This document shows, one piece after another, positions 50,320-59,112 of a stretch of DNA of 64,000 nt. The notes under the pieces were generated by a model. It was not told the origin of the DNA. It searched no databases and saw only the letters and a program-made list of their open reading frames with translations. The position numbers and the translations under genes were made by a program. Position 1 is the stretch's first letter, and every line of letters starts with the position of its first letter. The stretch is from Paenibacillus woosongensis (GTDB lineage: Bacteria; Bacillota; Bacilli; Paenibacillales; Paenibacillaceae): NCBI RefSeq assembly GCF_030122845.1, contig NZ_CP126084.1, forward strand, positions 868,001 to 932,000. Direction: 5' to 3'.

Positions 50320-51190
50320 ATGGCAATGAAATCACAATCAAGAATAGAGCTGATAGACAGCTTAAGGGGATTTGCACTATTAGGAATCATTCTGGTCAAC
50401 GTCACCTTTTTCACAACGTCGCTTCAGACGATCTCATATGGGGTTGATTTATGGTCTGGCTGGTATCATGAGCTGGCAATGCTGCTGCGCGGGATTGTCA
50501 TTGACGGCAAATTTATGCTTATCAAGAGCGGGAGGCCGCCATTTATGGCAAGGGGACCATTCCCCAGATGACCATTCAGCGGGTGAATGATTTTATTGGC
50601 TCCATCTTTAATATGCTGCTCTTTTACCCGCAAATTCTAGGCATGTTCTTGATGGGCGCCTACTTCTGCAAACGCCGATTCTTGCATCAGGTTCAGGAGA
50701 ACCGGAAGGGAATCTTACGGCTGGTCATTCTTGGCGGAAGCGCCGGTCTTGTGCTTCAGCTCATTCTATCGCTGGCGAAAGGGCTTCCGTTCTGGGGCGA
50801 GGCGGCAGCTTTGTTCGTAGGGGCACCGCTCTTAGATCTGGCTTATATCGGAATATTTGCACTTTTATACCAGAACAACTATGGAAGAAGGTACTCCATT
50901 GGTTTTTCTACCCTGGAAAAATGGCCTTCACGAACTATCTGCTTCAATCGGTCCTTTGCGGATTGATCTTTTACAGCTATGGTCTGGGATGGTATGGAAA
51001 GATCGAGCCAGTCTTGCAAATGTTGATTGCTGTCGGCATTTTTGCTCTGCAAGCGGTATTTAGCCGGGTCTGGTTCAATTGGTTTCCGATCGGACCCCTC
51101 GAATATGTTTGGCGCCTGTTCACCTATTGGGGAAATCCGCTGAATCGAGGCGAGAGAGGGAAGGCTGCTCCTGTTCATGAAGCACAATGA
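50320..51190 (+). pseudogene. DUF418-family membrane protein, frameshifted and partly deleted
   Basis: The DUF418 start IELIDSLRGFALLGIILVN lies in frame from ATG 50320 (AAGGAGGCACGAGG upstream). The middle, FIGSIFNMLLFYPQILGMFLMGAYF, is in a second frame from about 50568, and the end, YGLGWYGKIEPVLQMLIAVG then SRVWFNWFPIGPLEYVWRLFTYWG, is in the third frame from about 50921. DUF418 proteins are about 400 residues, so part near 50510-50570 is lost. All three reading frames are used; no intact product is possible without recoding. Confidence 0.85.
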
Positions 51191-51299
51191 TTTAAATCTT
51201 CACTGCATCAATGCACCTGAGCTTTAAAACATAGCCTTGCAATGTTGATCCGGGGTGTAATACAATGCTTCTAAATTAATCAATACAATATGTTCAAGC

Positions 51300-51560
51300 A
51301 AGCGATGATGGAAAGAGTAAGCGAAAGAACGTTCCTGACAGGAAAGGGCTGCCACCGACTGAGAGCGCCCGGGCGAAGGTTCTCCGCTGAAGTTCATTCC
51401 GGAGCTGGTAGGCTGATAATCTGCATGCTTCGTGCAGAGGGTAGGTTTACCCGTAACCCTTGCGTTAAGAGGTTCAAGTGAGATGTGCCTGATTATTTCG
51501 GCATATCTAATAAGGGTGGTACCACGACTCCTCGTCCCTTTCCGGACGGGGGTCTTTTTG
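51300..51560 (+). promoter_or_regulatory. T-box leader upstream of DAHP synthase gene
   Basis: The T-box sequence AAGGGTGGTACCACG (51512-51526) is followed at once by a terminator. Upstream are a stem-I start GGAAAGAGTAAGCGAAAG (51310-51327) and the distal stem-I segment TTCATTCCGGAGCTGGTAGG. T-boxes read uncharged tRNA through a specifier codon. I could not fix that codon: TTC and CTG triplets near the expected place are candidates, and an aromatic amino acid would make sense for this pathway. Confidence 0.88.
51526..51559 (+). terminator. T-box terminator
   Basis: GACTCCTCGTCC and GGACGGGGGTC pair imperfectly around CTTTCC or similar loop, followed by TTTTT. It overlaps the antiterminator side of the T-box, as expected. 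Confidence 0.85.
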
Positions 51561-51596
51561 TTTTATACACTGGAAAATGTGGAGAGGAGAATGTAA

Positions 51597-52664
51597 ATGA
51601 GTCAACGTTTGGAACAATTAAGATCAGAGCTGGATTCCGTGAATCTGCAGCTGCTGGAACTGTTGTCGGAGCGGGCGCGGATCGCCCAGGAGATCGGTCA
51701 GGAGAAGCAAAAACAGGGCGTCCCTGCATTTGATCCGGTACGCGAGAAAAAAATGCTGGATGCTCTGGTGGAGCATAACCAAGGTCCTTTCGATCATGAA
51801 ACAGTACGTCATTTATTTAAACAGATTTTTCAAGCATCGTTGAAGCTGCAGCAGGTCGATCATAAGAAGCATCTGCTGGTCAGCCGGAAGAAGAAGCAGG
51901 AAGATACGCTGGTTCAACTGGGCAGCACGGTGATTGGCGGCGGCACACCGGTGATGATTGCAGGGCCATGCTCGGTTGAAAGCTATGAACAGGTGCGCCA
52001 GGTTGCAGCGGCCCTGAAGCAAGCGGGCATGACGGTCATGCGCGGCGGTGCGTTTAAACCGAGAACATCGCCTTACGATTTTCAGGGCTTGGGCATGGAT
52101 GGTTTGAAAATTCTGAAGGACGTGGCGTCCGAGTTCGGGCTGAAGACGATTAGCGAAATCGTGGACCCAGCGCATATTGAGCTTGCGTGCGAATACATTG
52201 ACGTCATTCAGATCGGCGCGCGCAACATGCAGAACTTTGAGTTGTTAAAAGCTGCAGGCAACGTTCAGACGCCAGTGCTGCTGAAGCGTGGTCTCGCGGC
52301 AACGATCGATGAGTTCGTGCACGCTGCGGAATATATCGTTTCCCGCGGCAATACGCAGGTCATGCTAATTGAACGCGGTATACGGACGTACGAAAAGGCT
52401 ACGAGAAACACCTTGGACATCTCGGCGGTGCCGATTCTGAAACAAGAAACGCATCTTCCGGTGCTCGTGGATGTGACGCATTCTACAGGGCGCAAAGACA
52501 TCCTGGCCCCTTGTGCCAGAGCGGCTCTAGCTGCAGGCGCAGATGGTGTCATGGTTGAGGTGCATCCTGATCCGGCAACAGCGCTCTCCGATGCGGCGCA
52601 GCAGCTGAATATTCCGGAATTTCATGATTTTCTGGCCAGCGTGAGGAAGTCGGGATTGCTGTAA
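51597..52664 (+). CDS. aroF: bifunctional chorismate mutase / DAHP synthase
   Basis: 355 residues. Residues 1-85 are an AroQ-type chorismate mutase domain ([27 protein letters not shown]). Residues 95-355 are DAHP synthase of the KDPG-aldolase-like class: [46 protein letters not shown] and [13 protein letters not shown]. It makes the first intermediate of aromatic amino acid synthesis, with feedback through the mutase domain, as in B. subtilis AroA(G). GGAGAGGAG precedes ATG 51597. Controlled by the T-box upstream. Confidence 0.95.
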   Translation: MSQRLEQLRSELDSVNLQLLELLSERARIAQEIGQEKQKQGVPAFDPVREKKMLDALVEHNQGPFDHETVRHLFKQIFQASLKLQQVDHKKHLLVSRKKKQEDTLVQLGSTVIGGGTPVMIAGPCSVESYEQVRQVAAALKQAGMTVMRGGAFKPRTSPYDFQGLGMDGLKILKDVASEFGLKTISEIVDPAHIELACEYIDVIQIGARNMQNFELLKAAGNVQTPVLLKRGLAATIDEFVHAAEYIVSRGNTQVMLIERGIRTYEKATRNTLDISAVPILKQETHLPVLVDVTHSTGRKDILAPCARAALAAGADGVMVEVHPDPATALSDAAQQLNIPEFHDFLASVRKSGLL

Positions 52665-52706
52665 ACATTGTAGTTTTGAAAAAGTAAGATATGAGAGTAT
52701 GAAGAA

Positions 52707-52749
52707 AACGGCTGCTTTTCGGATGACGTTCCGAGAGGCAGCCATTTTG
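52707..52749. terminator. hairpin between aroF and sod-type gene
   Basis: AACGGCTGC with GCAGCC, plus an inner CGG/CCG, forms a stem between convergent genes; T-rich on both sides, probably bidirectional. Confidence 0.75.
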
Positions 52750-52764
52750 TTATTGAATATCCAC

Positions 52765-54018
52765 TTAAAACGGCTGCCACTTCAGCTTCCTCGCCTTTTC
52801 GAAGCGTTCGGCGACCTCCGGCCAGTAGACGACCTGCCACCAGTCGGCGATGTATTTGGCCCGTTCATTCTGGTGCTTCAGGTAATAGGAATGCTCCCAG
52901 ACGTCAATCGGCAGCAGGGGGACGACATCCCATTGTGATAAATTCTGATGCTTCTCGGCCATTAGAATTTCCAGCCGGTGAGCACGCGGACTCCAGACGA
53001 GAATGGCCCAGCCACCGCCTTCTACTTTATCGGCGGCATTGGTGAACTGATTTTTGAAGGCGTCATAGCTGCCGAAATCCCTGCGGATTTGCTCGGCCAG
53101 GTCGCCCTCGGGCTTGCCGCCTCCTTGAGGGTTCATCGTATCCCAGTAAATGGTATGGAGATAATGGCCTGCCCCGTTAAAGGCCAGCTCCCGCTCCCAG
53201 TGCTTGACGAGGTCGAAGTTGCCCGACTTGCGGGCTTCCTGGAGTTTCTTCTCGGCCTTGTTCAAATTATCAACATAGCTCTTATGGTGGATGTCGTGAT
53301 GGATTCGTACGGTTTTCTCATCGATATGCGGCTCTAAAGCGTTGTAGGCGTAGGGCAGGGGAGGGAGAGTATGTCCGCCGATCGGTACCGGACCGTCGCC
53401 GGATTTGCGGGATTGGTCAGGGATGGGGCTGAGGAATACACTGTTCTGGACTGTGGAATCGAATTCGTCTGATGAGGGAGCGGCCGAATCATTCGAGAAC
53501 GGTTCTTCGACACTAAACGGCTGGTATGGTAAAGCGGAAGTCTCTTGCAGGTCGGTTATGGCGGGCAGCTCTTCCATGTTCCGCTTTATAGCCCCGGGAG
53601 AATTTAGTGTCTCGAGCACTCCCAGGAAGTATTCGGACTCGCGGATAATGTGGAGCAGCACCGTTTTCGCTAACGGAACGGATTTGACCGCAGTGCTGTA
53701 TTCCAAAATGTAATAAAGCTGTCTTATGAATTCCCGGGACTGCCGGAACGCTGTATCCAATAAAAGTTCCGTCTGCTGGACCAATTTCGGATCGCAAGCG
53801 GCCTCTGGGGAGGACAGGGCGTACTTGAGCAATTGATTGGCCACGTGCGTTGTTTCTTCCAGTACTATTTTCCAATCATCCAATAACTGGACGTAGCCCG
53901 GCTCCAGTCCGGGAACGATCGCTTTGATTACGTCCGTATGCTCGCTTTCCTGCTGCTTCCAGAAGCGGATTTCCTCAAGGATGCGGACAGGCAAATAAGG
54001 CCCGTAAACCAATAGCAT
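52765..54018 (-). CDS. superoxide dismutase fused to an N-terminal DUF2935-like domain
   Basis: 417 residues. The N-terminal 150 residues are helical (LPVRILEEIRFWKQQESEHTDVI) and resemble DUF2935, an iron-binding-like four-helix fold. A polar linker (about 150-215) follows. Residues 218-417 are a complete Fe/Mn superoxide dismutase: metal ligands in HHDIHHKSYVDNL, FNGAGHYLHTIYW and DVWEHSYYL. No export signal is present. The longer frame begins at GTG 54036, but AAGGAGG overlaps it and selects ATG 54018. The N-terminal domain is not found in ordinary SodA. Confidence 0.88.
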   Translation of the reverse strand: MLLVYGPYLPVRILEEIRFWKQQESEHTDVIKAIVPGLEPGYVQLLDDWKIVLEETTHVANQLLKYALSSPEAACDPKLVQQTELLLDTAFRQSREFIRQLYYILEYSTAVKSVPLAKTVLLHIIRESEYFLGVLETLNSPGAIKRNMEELPAITDLQETSALPYQPFSVEEPFSNDSAAPSSDEFDSTVQNSVFLSPIPDQSRKSGDGPVPIGGHTLPPLPYAYNALEPHIDEKTVRIHHDIHHKSYVDNLNKAEKKLQEARKSGNFDLVKHWERELAFNGAGHYLHTIYWDTMNPQGGGKPEGDLAEQIRRDFGSYDAFKNQFTNAADKVEGGGWAILVWSPRAHRLEILMAEKHQNLSQWDVVPLLPIDVWEHSYYLKHQNERAKYIADWWQVVYWPEVAERFEKARKLKWQPF

Positions 54019-54114
54019 CAGGTTAGCCTCCTTCACGTTTAATCGCCATTAACAGTTTATGTGAATGAAGGCTTGGCTTATGCTTGCTGGTTAAGCGAGC
54101 CTGGTCGGTTTAAG

Positions 54115-55119
54115 TTACTTGGCGGATTCTATCCGGCTAAGGAATGAGGACACTTTGCGCAAATAATCTTTGGGGTGCTCCCGAAAAATCATTTCATGAT
54201 GGGAGCCTTCGACAATCCATACCTCAGATGCCTCGTTTGTTTGATTTTCGGCCAGTTTTTCAGCTATTGGATAAGGCGCCTTCTCGTCTTCGGTTCCATG
54301 AATGAACAGAGTCGGGAAGGGGTAATCCATTGATTTGACCTCCGTATACGGAATCTGGCGCATGCTAGTGCCGTTGAGCACCGGGAGCAGCATGCCGATG
54401 ATTTCCAGCGAGGGACGCCGCGGCAGGTCAATATGCTGACGGATATTATGATACATCGTATCCGGTTCCAGCAGGAAGGTACTATCGAGAATCATCCCGT
54501 CGATGTCTTTGCTCGTCAATGCGGCTTGTAAAGCCGTACCTGCGCCCATCGAAAATCCCCATACGACGATTTCATCAGCGCCTCGCTGTTTGGCCAGGTT
54601 GATGGCCCCAAGCAATTGCTCGGCTTCTTTTTTGCCACCGGTGGCGACCTCTTTGCTCTTCTGGGAAGCGAACCCGTAATCAAACATCAGGACGTTGTAG
54701 TTCAGCCGATTGGCATAATGCGCAAGATCATACATGGGAACCCAGGGCTCCTCACGATTTGCACCGTATCCATGGCTGAAGACGATAGTTTTGCGGGAAT
54801 TCTCTGCAGGAATGTACCAGCCCTGCATCATGCGGCTGCCGTCGGCTGCCTGGAAGAGGACATCCTCATAAGCCAGGTTCTTGGACAGCTTTGGATTGGA
54901 ATAGAGCGGAGCCACATTCGGGTTGGACAATACCCAGGCAATATAGCCATGCAGCACAATAAAACAGAACAGCAGAAAAAATAACGCGGATAATAACAGT
55001 GCCACTAGAATATGTTTGAGGCTGACATGACGTGCAGTCAGTACATCGATCGATGGTGTTGGAGTGTCCGTCTTTAACCCTGTATTTAAGGGAAGATCAC
55101 TCCGGGTTGATGGACTCAT
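54115..55119 (-). CDS. membrane-anchored alpha/beta hydrolase
   Basis: 334 residues. About 35 polar residues precede a membrane helix (ILVALLLSALFFLLFCFIVL). The hydrolase domain has VFSHGYGANREEPW, nucleophile elbow GFSMGAGTAL, acid FIHGTEDEKAP and histidine in EGSHHEMIF. Similar in layout to the protein at 24138, though not an obvious duplicate. Substrate unknown. GGAGGGGAAGAAC precedes the ATG. Divergent from the IclR-type gene; the intervening 250 bases hold the latter's promoter. Confidence 0.88.
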   Translation of the reverse strand: MSPSTRSDLPLNTGLKTDTPTPSIDVLTARHVSLKHILVALLLSALFFLLFCFIVLHGYIAWVLSNPNVAPLYSNPKLSKNLAYEDVLFQAADGSRMMQGWYIPAENSRKTIVFSHGYGANREEPWVPMYDLAHYANRLNYNVLMFDYGFASQKSKEVATGGKKEAEQLLGAINLAKQRGADEIVVWGFSMGAGTALQAALTSKDIDGMILDSTFLLEPDTMYHNIRQHIDLPRRPSLEIIGMLLPVLNGTSMRQIPYTEVKSMDYPFPTLFIHGTEDEKAPYPIAEKLAENQTNEASEVWIVEGSHHEMIFREHPKDYLRKVSSFLSRIESAK

Positions 55120-55290
55120 GTTCTTCCCCTCCTAGTCGTATTCATACAATATATGCTCGGTATGGCTCCGAGATCAAAGACTAGAGTGACTTCGCGGTTT
55201 CTGTCGAATGTGGACGAATCATATAGAATAATCGTAAGGCAACAGGTTCGGTAAAGTCAATAATAGCCTGATAAAGCATGACTCGGTGCA

Positions 55291-55319
55291 TTGACGAGCG
55301 GGAATGGATTACATATAAT
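55291..55319 (+). promoter_or_regulatory. promoter of the iclR-type gene
   Basis: TTGACG (55291-55296), 17-base spacer, perfect TATAAT (55314-55319). The palindromic operator at 55332-55348 covers the first transcribed bases. Confidence 0.85.
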
Positions 55320-55331
55320 TTATGTAACCAC

Positions 55332-55348
55332 GTTTCACGTAGTGAAAC
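55332..55348 (+). promoter_or_regulatory. putative IclR-type operator, iclR copy
   Basis: GTTTCACGTAGTGAAAC has perfect seven-base arms around GTA. It lies between promoter and ribosome binding site (GGAGAGGTGAGG). A version with 15 of 17 bases the same is found upstream of aconitase (61845-61861). Confidence 0.75.
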
Positions 55349-55368
55349 TTATGGAGAGGTGAGGTCGT

Positions 55369-56115
55369 ATGGAAGACCGTAAACTAACCGTGCGCGCGGT
55401 AGAGCGGGCGCTTGATATATTAATGTGCTTTACGAAGGGGAATGAGTTTAGCTTAACGGAAATCGCCAGCAGCATCGGTCTGCATAAAAGTACGGTTCAC
55501 CGGCTGATGACAACGTTGGAGGAGAAGGGGTTCGTCATTCGGGACAATGCTACGGAAAAATATCGGCTTGGCCTAAAAATATGGGAGCTGTCCGCGCATT
55601 TATCGCATAATGATGATCCGGCTGTTCTACTGCTTCCGCAAATGGAACAGCTTCGCGACCGGCTCGGAGAGACGGTCAGCCTGTATTTGCGGGATGGTAC
55701 GGACCGGCTGAGAATCCAGGCTGTTCAGAGCAACCAGGCGATCCGCAGGGTCGCAGCGGTCGGTGCGAGACTGCCGCTGTATGTCGGGGCGTCGAGCAAG
55801 GTGTTGGTCGCCTACGCTGATGAATCGGTGCTGCAAGCCGTGCTGGACAGCCCTGATTGGCCCGCAGCCGTGGATAAAGGCCAATACGTGGCTCAGCTTC
55901 AGGAGATTCGCCAGCTTGGTTTTGCGACGAGCTACGAGGAGCGGGAGCCCGGAGCTGCAGCGGTGTCGGCGCCGATCTTCGATCGAAACGGCAAGGTGGC
56001 GGCAGCCTTATCCGTCTCGGGTCCGGTCAGTCGGCTGTCGCCGGACACGCTGATCGAATTTGGCCCTGTGCTGATCGAAGCGGCGCGGGATATGGGCATG
56101 ATGATTCATGCCTAG
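55369..56115 (+). CDS. IclR-family transcriptional regulator
   Basis: 248 residues. Winged helix-turn-helix at 8-65 (VERALDILMCFTKGNEFSLTEIASSIGLHKSTVHRLMTTLEEKG, here quoted in parts: SLTEIASSIGLHKS, VHRLMTTL). The effector domain follows (VSLYLRDGTDRLRIQAV, PLYVGASSKVLVAYA, REPGAAAVSAPIFD). IclR regulators sense small carboxylates or aromatics. The palindrome at 55332 suggests autoregulation, and its near copy before aconitase suggests a regulon. GGAGAGGTGAGG precedes ATG. Confidence 0.93.
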   Translation: MEDRKLTVRAVERALDILMCFTKGNEFSLTEIASSIGLHKSTVHRLMTTLEEKGFVIRDNATEKYRLGLKIWELSAHLSHNDDPAVLLLPQMEQLRDRLGETVSLYLRDGTDRLRIQAVQSNQAIRRVAAVGARLPLYVGASSKVLVAYADESVLQAVLDSPDWPAAVDKGQYVAQLQEIRQLGFATSYEEREPGAAAVSAPIFDRNGKVAAALSVSGPVSRLSPDTLIEFGPVLIEAARDMGMMIHA

Positions 56116-56201
56116 AAATGCTATAGCTGATGGATGTTGAGCCGCGTAAGTCGAAACTGTTGCCGTTATGGAGTGCAATGCAGCAGTACTAGAAAGTGTA
56201 T

Positions 56202-56237
56202 AAGAAAGGAGAGGCCCTAAGGCCTCTCCTTTCTTGT
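56202..56237. terminator. bidirectional terminator after the iclR-type gene
   Basis: AAGAAAGGAGAGGCC and GGCCTCTCCTTTCTT form a perfect 15-bp stem with loop CTAA. It can terminate both the iclR-type gene and the convergent DUF1648 gene. Confidence 0.92.
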
Positions 56238-56372
56238 GTATGCGGGGGAGTCAGTAGTCTGTAGCAGTGCGTTCATAGTTTCGAGTCATAACTAGTGTGT
56301 GTATAGGGACATCTTCTTCCAGTGCCGTTCTCCCATGCCCTATTCATTTGCTTGCTTCACCTAGTATATCAC

Positions 56373-57470
56373 CTACTGGCCAAGGAAGGCAGGAAGGGCG
56401 ATGGCGATGATGATGCCTGGAAGTATGAGCCAGACCATCGGGTGAGCGAAATTGAGCGTCCAGCCGATGCCGAATCTTTTTTCCACAAAAATCGACGGGT
56501 CGTTTGGATTATAGTAAATAAACCCGAGCTTCCAGAAAGCATCGTCGTTGACTGGTTGTACCGGAGATCCGGTCTCTGAGCGTGCGACCCGGCTGCCTCC
56601 CTGTCCCGTTGTAAAGGAAAGAGCGACAGCGAATAACACGACAAAGATCGGGATGAGCAGGCTGACAAGCAAGATGATGCTGCTCTCAAGCTGGTATATC
56701 ATATTCAGCTGGATGAATGAGAACAGGCTGACCATAGCTAGGCCGGACAATAGGGTGAACATCGACCAGCGGCGGCGGAAGACCGCATTTTGCCGGACCG
56801 AACGCTCCGGATCTCCGGCGCTAAGCTGCTGCTTGCTCCGCAGGATACTCCAATTCACAAAAATAAAGATGGCGATGATTAACAATTGCATGATGTTAGG
56901 AAGCAACACGGTAGTATACGATTTGGCCGCGCTGTTGATTACGTTGCCCTGCATATCGAATTTTAGGGCAATCTGCTCGGGGATCCGATCGTAATTGAAG
57001 AGCGCTGCCGCCGTGCTGGCCAATGTCAGGCCTACATGGATAAAGAACCATTTATTCGAAAGAATCAGCTTCTGGCGGTGGAAGGAGGTATCGACGGCAA
57101 GCACCGTTTTTCCTTTAGCCGCTGCGGGAAGGGAAGCCTTGATTTTCTTCATTTTGAAATGAAAGAGTATATTAAGCGCGATCGATATCACTGCGATTAA
57201 ACTGATGACAACGCCGAGCAGGGTTCCTTGTAGCGTCGTATTGCTTTGCATGGAAGCATAAAGTCCGGCAAAAAGCAGCGGAATATAAATAACCAGGCTG
57301 ATTGTCGCATATTGCTTGCGCATCCGGCGAAGCTGCTCGCTGCGGAAGGTTTCCTCGCTGACCGAAATGCCAAAGCTTACCGTCTCACGTGTCAGATAGG
57401 GCATGAAAGCAAGAGAGGCTACGATGGGAATAAACATTAATACAAGCATAAGCGTAAATAAAATAGGCAT
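56373..57470 (-). CDS. DUF1648/DUF5808 membrane protein
   Basis: 365 residues with seven or eight membrane helices. DUF1648 is visible in the middle (HVGLTLASTAAALFNYDRIPEQIALKFDMQGNV, quoted in parts as YDRIPEQIALKFDMQG), and the C-terminal FIYYNPNDPSIFVEKRFGIGWTLNFAHP is DUF5808. Such proteins pair with YtrA-type GntR regulators in many Firmicutes; function unknown. Its ATG overlaps the GntR stop, so the two form an operon. Confidence 0.88.
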   Translation of the reverse strand: MPILFTLMLVLMFIPIVASLAFMPYLTRETVSFGISVSEETFRSEQLRRMRKQYATISLVIYIPLLFAGLYASMQSNTTLQGTLLGVVISLIAVISIALNILFHFKMKKIKASLPAAAKGKTVLAVDTSFHRQKLILSNKWFFIHVGLTLASTAAALFNYDRIPEQIALKFDMQGNVINSAAKSYTTVLLPNIMQLLIIAIFIFVNWSILRSKQQLSAGDPERSVRQNAVFRRRWSMFTLLSGLAMVSLFSFIQLNMIYQLESSIILLVSLLIPIFVVLFAVALSFTTGQGGSRVARSETGSPVQPVNDDAFWKLGFIYYNPNDPSIFVEKRFGIGWTLNFAHPMVWLILPGIIIAIALPAFLGQ

Positions 57471-57874
57471 TATGCATTCTCCTTTTCGTTGTCGGTTTCG
57501 GTGATTTCCTGATGGATTCGCTCTACCAAATCCATTAACTGCTGTTTATCCATTCCCCGGCATATCGCTTCGGCGACGATCGGCTTCAGTTGGCTGCGCT
57601 GCTTGGCCATGAATTCCTCTGTGACTGGAGGCATGCCATCTGGATCAACGACGACCCCGCGCTGCCGATGCACCTGAATGTATCCGTCCTGCTTCAGCAG
57701 GGTGTACGCCTTGTTTACGGTATGAAGATTGATGCCAATATCCGAGGCCAAGCTCCGAACCGAGGGGAGCGGCTCTCCGAGCTTCAATCGTCCGCTGGCA
57801 ATCCCTTCGATAATCTGATTGACCAGCTGTGTGTAAATAGGAACATCCGACTGCATATCCAGCTCTATAATCAA
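57470..57874 (-). CDS. GntR-family regulator (YtrA type)
   Basis: 134 residues. Winged helix from residue 10 (PIYTQLVNQIIEGIASGRL, LPSVRSLASDIGINLHTVNKAYTLLKQDGYI) and a short tail typical of YtrA-type repressors (KPIVAEAICRGMDKQQLMDL). Start is TTG 57874, preceded by GGAGGT. It is cotranscribed with the DUF1648 membrane protein and probably represses that operon. Contrasts with the partial GntR at the left edge, which sits before ABC genes. Confidence 0.92.
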   Translation of the reverse strand: MIIELDMQSDVPIYTQLVNQIIEGIASGRLKLGEPLPSVRSLASDIGINLHTVNKAYTLLKQDGYIQVHRQRGVVVDPDGMPPVTEEFMAKQRSQLKPIVAEAICRGMDKQQLMDLVERIHQEITETDNEKENA

Positions 57875-58164
57875 AATGGCACCTCCATCTGATGGGTGTT
57901 ATATATATAATATAACAGCTAAAATGAATATACACAATAGTTATAGAAAAATAGACGGTCGGACTGGATGGTTCTTTAATATTCTGGCGTTCTCATAAAC
58001 TGTAGTGGCACTACTGCTCGAATGTAGTACAACTAGCGACGACGATAGCGGATCCCCTGGCATGCCGGATCACTGAGGTGCCGCGCGCAGGCTCCCTGCG
58101 CTTCGGTGCCAGGAGTCTCAAGAAGCTGATCAACCGATCAGGTACCCGGATCACCGAGCGTACT

Positions 58165-58345
58165 GGATCACTGAGCGTACCGATCACTGACGTGCCTGAT
58201 CTCGTGCCGGATCACTGAGCATACCGATCACCGACGTGCCTGATCTCGTGCCGGATCACTGAGCGTACCGATCACTGACGTGCCTGATCTCGTGCCGGAT
58301 CACTGAGCGTACCGATCACTGAGCGTACCGATCACCGACGTGCCG
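58165..58345 (+). repeat. 44-bp tandem repeat, about four copies
   Basis: Units at 58165-58208, 58209-58252 and 58253-58296 begin GGATCACTGAGC and contain CGTGCCTGATCTCGTGCC; a fourth, partly rearranged copy runs to 58345. Within the unit GATCAC recurs, so the array itself grew from a shorter word. A few point differences separate copies. Confidence 0.9.
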
Positions 58346-58353
58346 AACAGTCC

Positions 58354-58539
58354 TAACGGACACAGAGGGCGTTATTTGCCCTTATTTCGAGTAAATCCCC
58401 ACGTTACGGACACAGAAGACCCTATTTAGCAATCTACGGCTTGATTAGGGGTCGTTTTAGGCAAATAGGTGCATCTGAGTCCGTAAGTCTTCATTTTGGA
58501 CCGATATTGGCCAAATAACGGATTCAGGGTCCGTTCGCG
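58354..58539. repeat. dispersed inverted-repeat element, copy 2
   Basis: CTAACGGACACAGAGGGCGTT at the left and AAATAACGGATTCAGGGTCCG at the right are inverted relatives; TTACGGACACAG recurs inside. GGCAAATAGGTGC (58460-58472) is identical with copy 1 at 13656-13668. Confidence 0.7.
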
Positions 58540-58569
58540 TGCTGCTTTGTCCTTAGCCTGCCGACCTTA

Positions 58570-58830
58570 CCAATGCTACCGAACTTACGAGCCTATCAAA
58601 AGTTACCGAGCCAACTGAACCACTGAAGCCAAGCGAAACTAACCGAACTAACCGAGCCACGAACCAACCGAACATAACTACCAAACTCACCGATCCAAAC
58701 GAACTACTGAGTCAATCCAGCGAATCTAGAAATCTTGAGCTAAACGAACCAACCGAGCGAATCAAGCCAATCAAGCCAATCAAGCCAATCAAGCAGTCAG
58801 GCCAACCAAACCGAACCAACCAAACCCGTC
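58570..58830. repeat. low-complexity AACCGA / AATCAAGCC tract
   Basis: Short words such as AACCGAAC and AACCAACC recur irregularly, and AATCAAGCC is repeated four times in a row near 58760-58796. Strongly strand-asymmetric: almost no G or T runs on the plus strand. Confidence 0.75.
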
Positions 58831-59050
58831 GAATTGGCCTTAACTTTCATCTGACCGATTTATAGTCAGCCAGTCCTTCACCGACTTCAAACGGCCTTCA
58901 GCCTGTCTTGTCTATGTCAGCCGGACGGGGTCTGCTAAGTCCACATTCAGTTTTGAGTCTTTCCCGCACCCGCACCTGTACTCCCCTTAGGCGAATTTCC
59001 AATTTCTATATACTTCCAATGTCCGATACCGCTGATCCCAATTTGTCGCC

Positions 59051-59093
59051 AAAAAAAGAATGTCCCACCCGAAAACCGGGCAGGACATTCCTG
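59051..59093 (-). terminator. terminator of aconitase gene
   Basis: On the minus strand GAATGTCCTGCCCG and CGGGTGGGACATTC pair with one mismatch, followed by seven T residues. Confidence 0.92.
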
Positions 59094-59112
59094 ATGAACA
59101 GGTTATATATAA

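Larger units (their letters stand above)
57875..59112. other. repeat-rich gene desert
   Basis: About 1.2 kb with no supported gene. From left to right: a short AT-rich promoter-like stretch for the GntR-type gene, a 44-base tandem array (58165-58345), the second dispersed inverted-repeat element (58354-58539), a low-complexity tract of AACCGA and AATCAAGCC words (58570-58830) and the aconitase terminator. Frames here are short and lack ribosome binding sites. Confidence 0.78.

Noticed and set aside
51290-51481. 63-codon plus-strand frame
   Set aside because: Lies in the T-box stem-I region; the RNA elements account for the sequence.
58165-58345. Possible CRISPR array
   Set aside because: Units are contiguous with no unique spacers and no cas genes; a tandem repeat.
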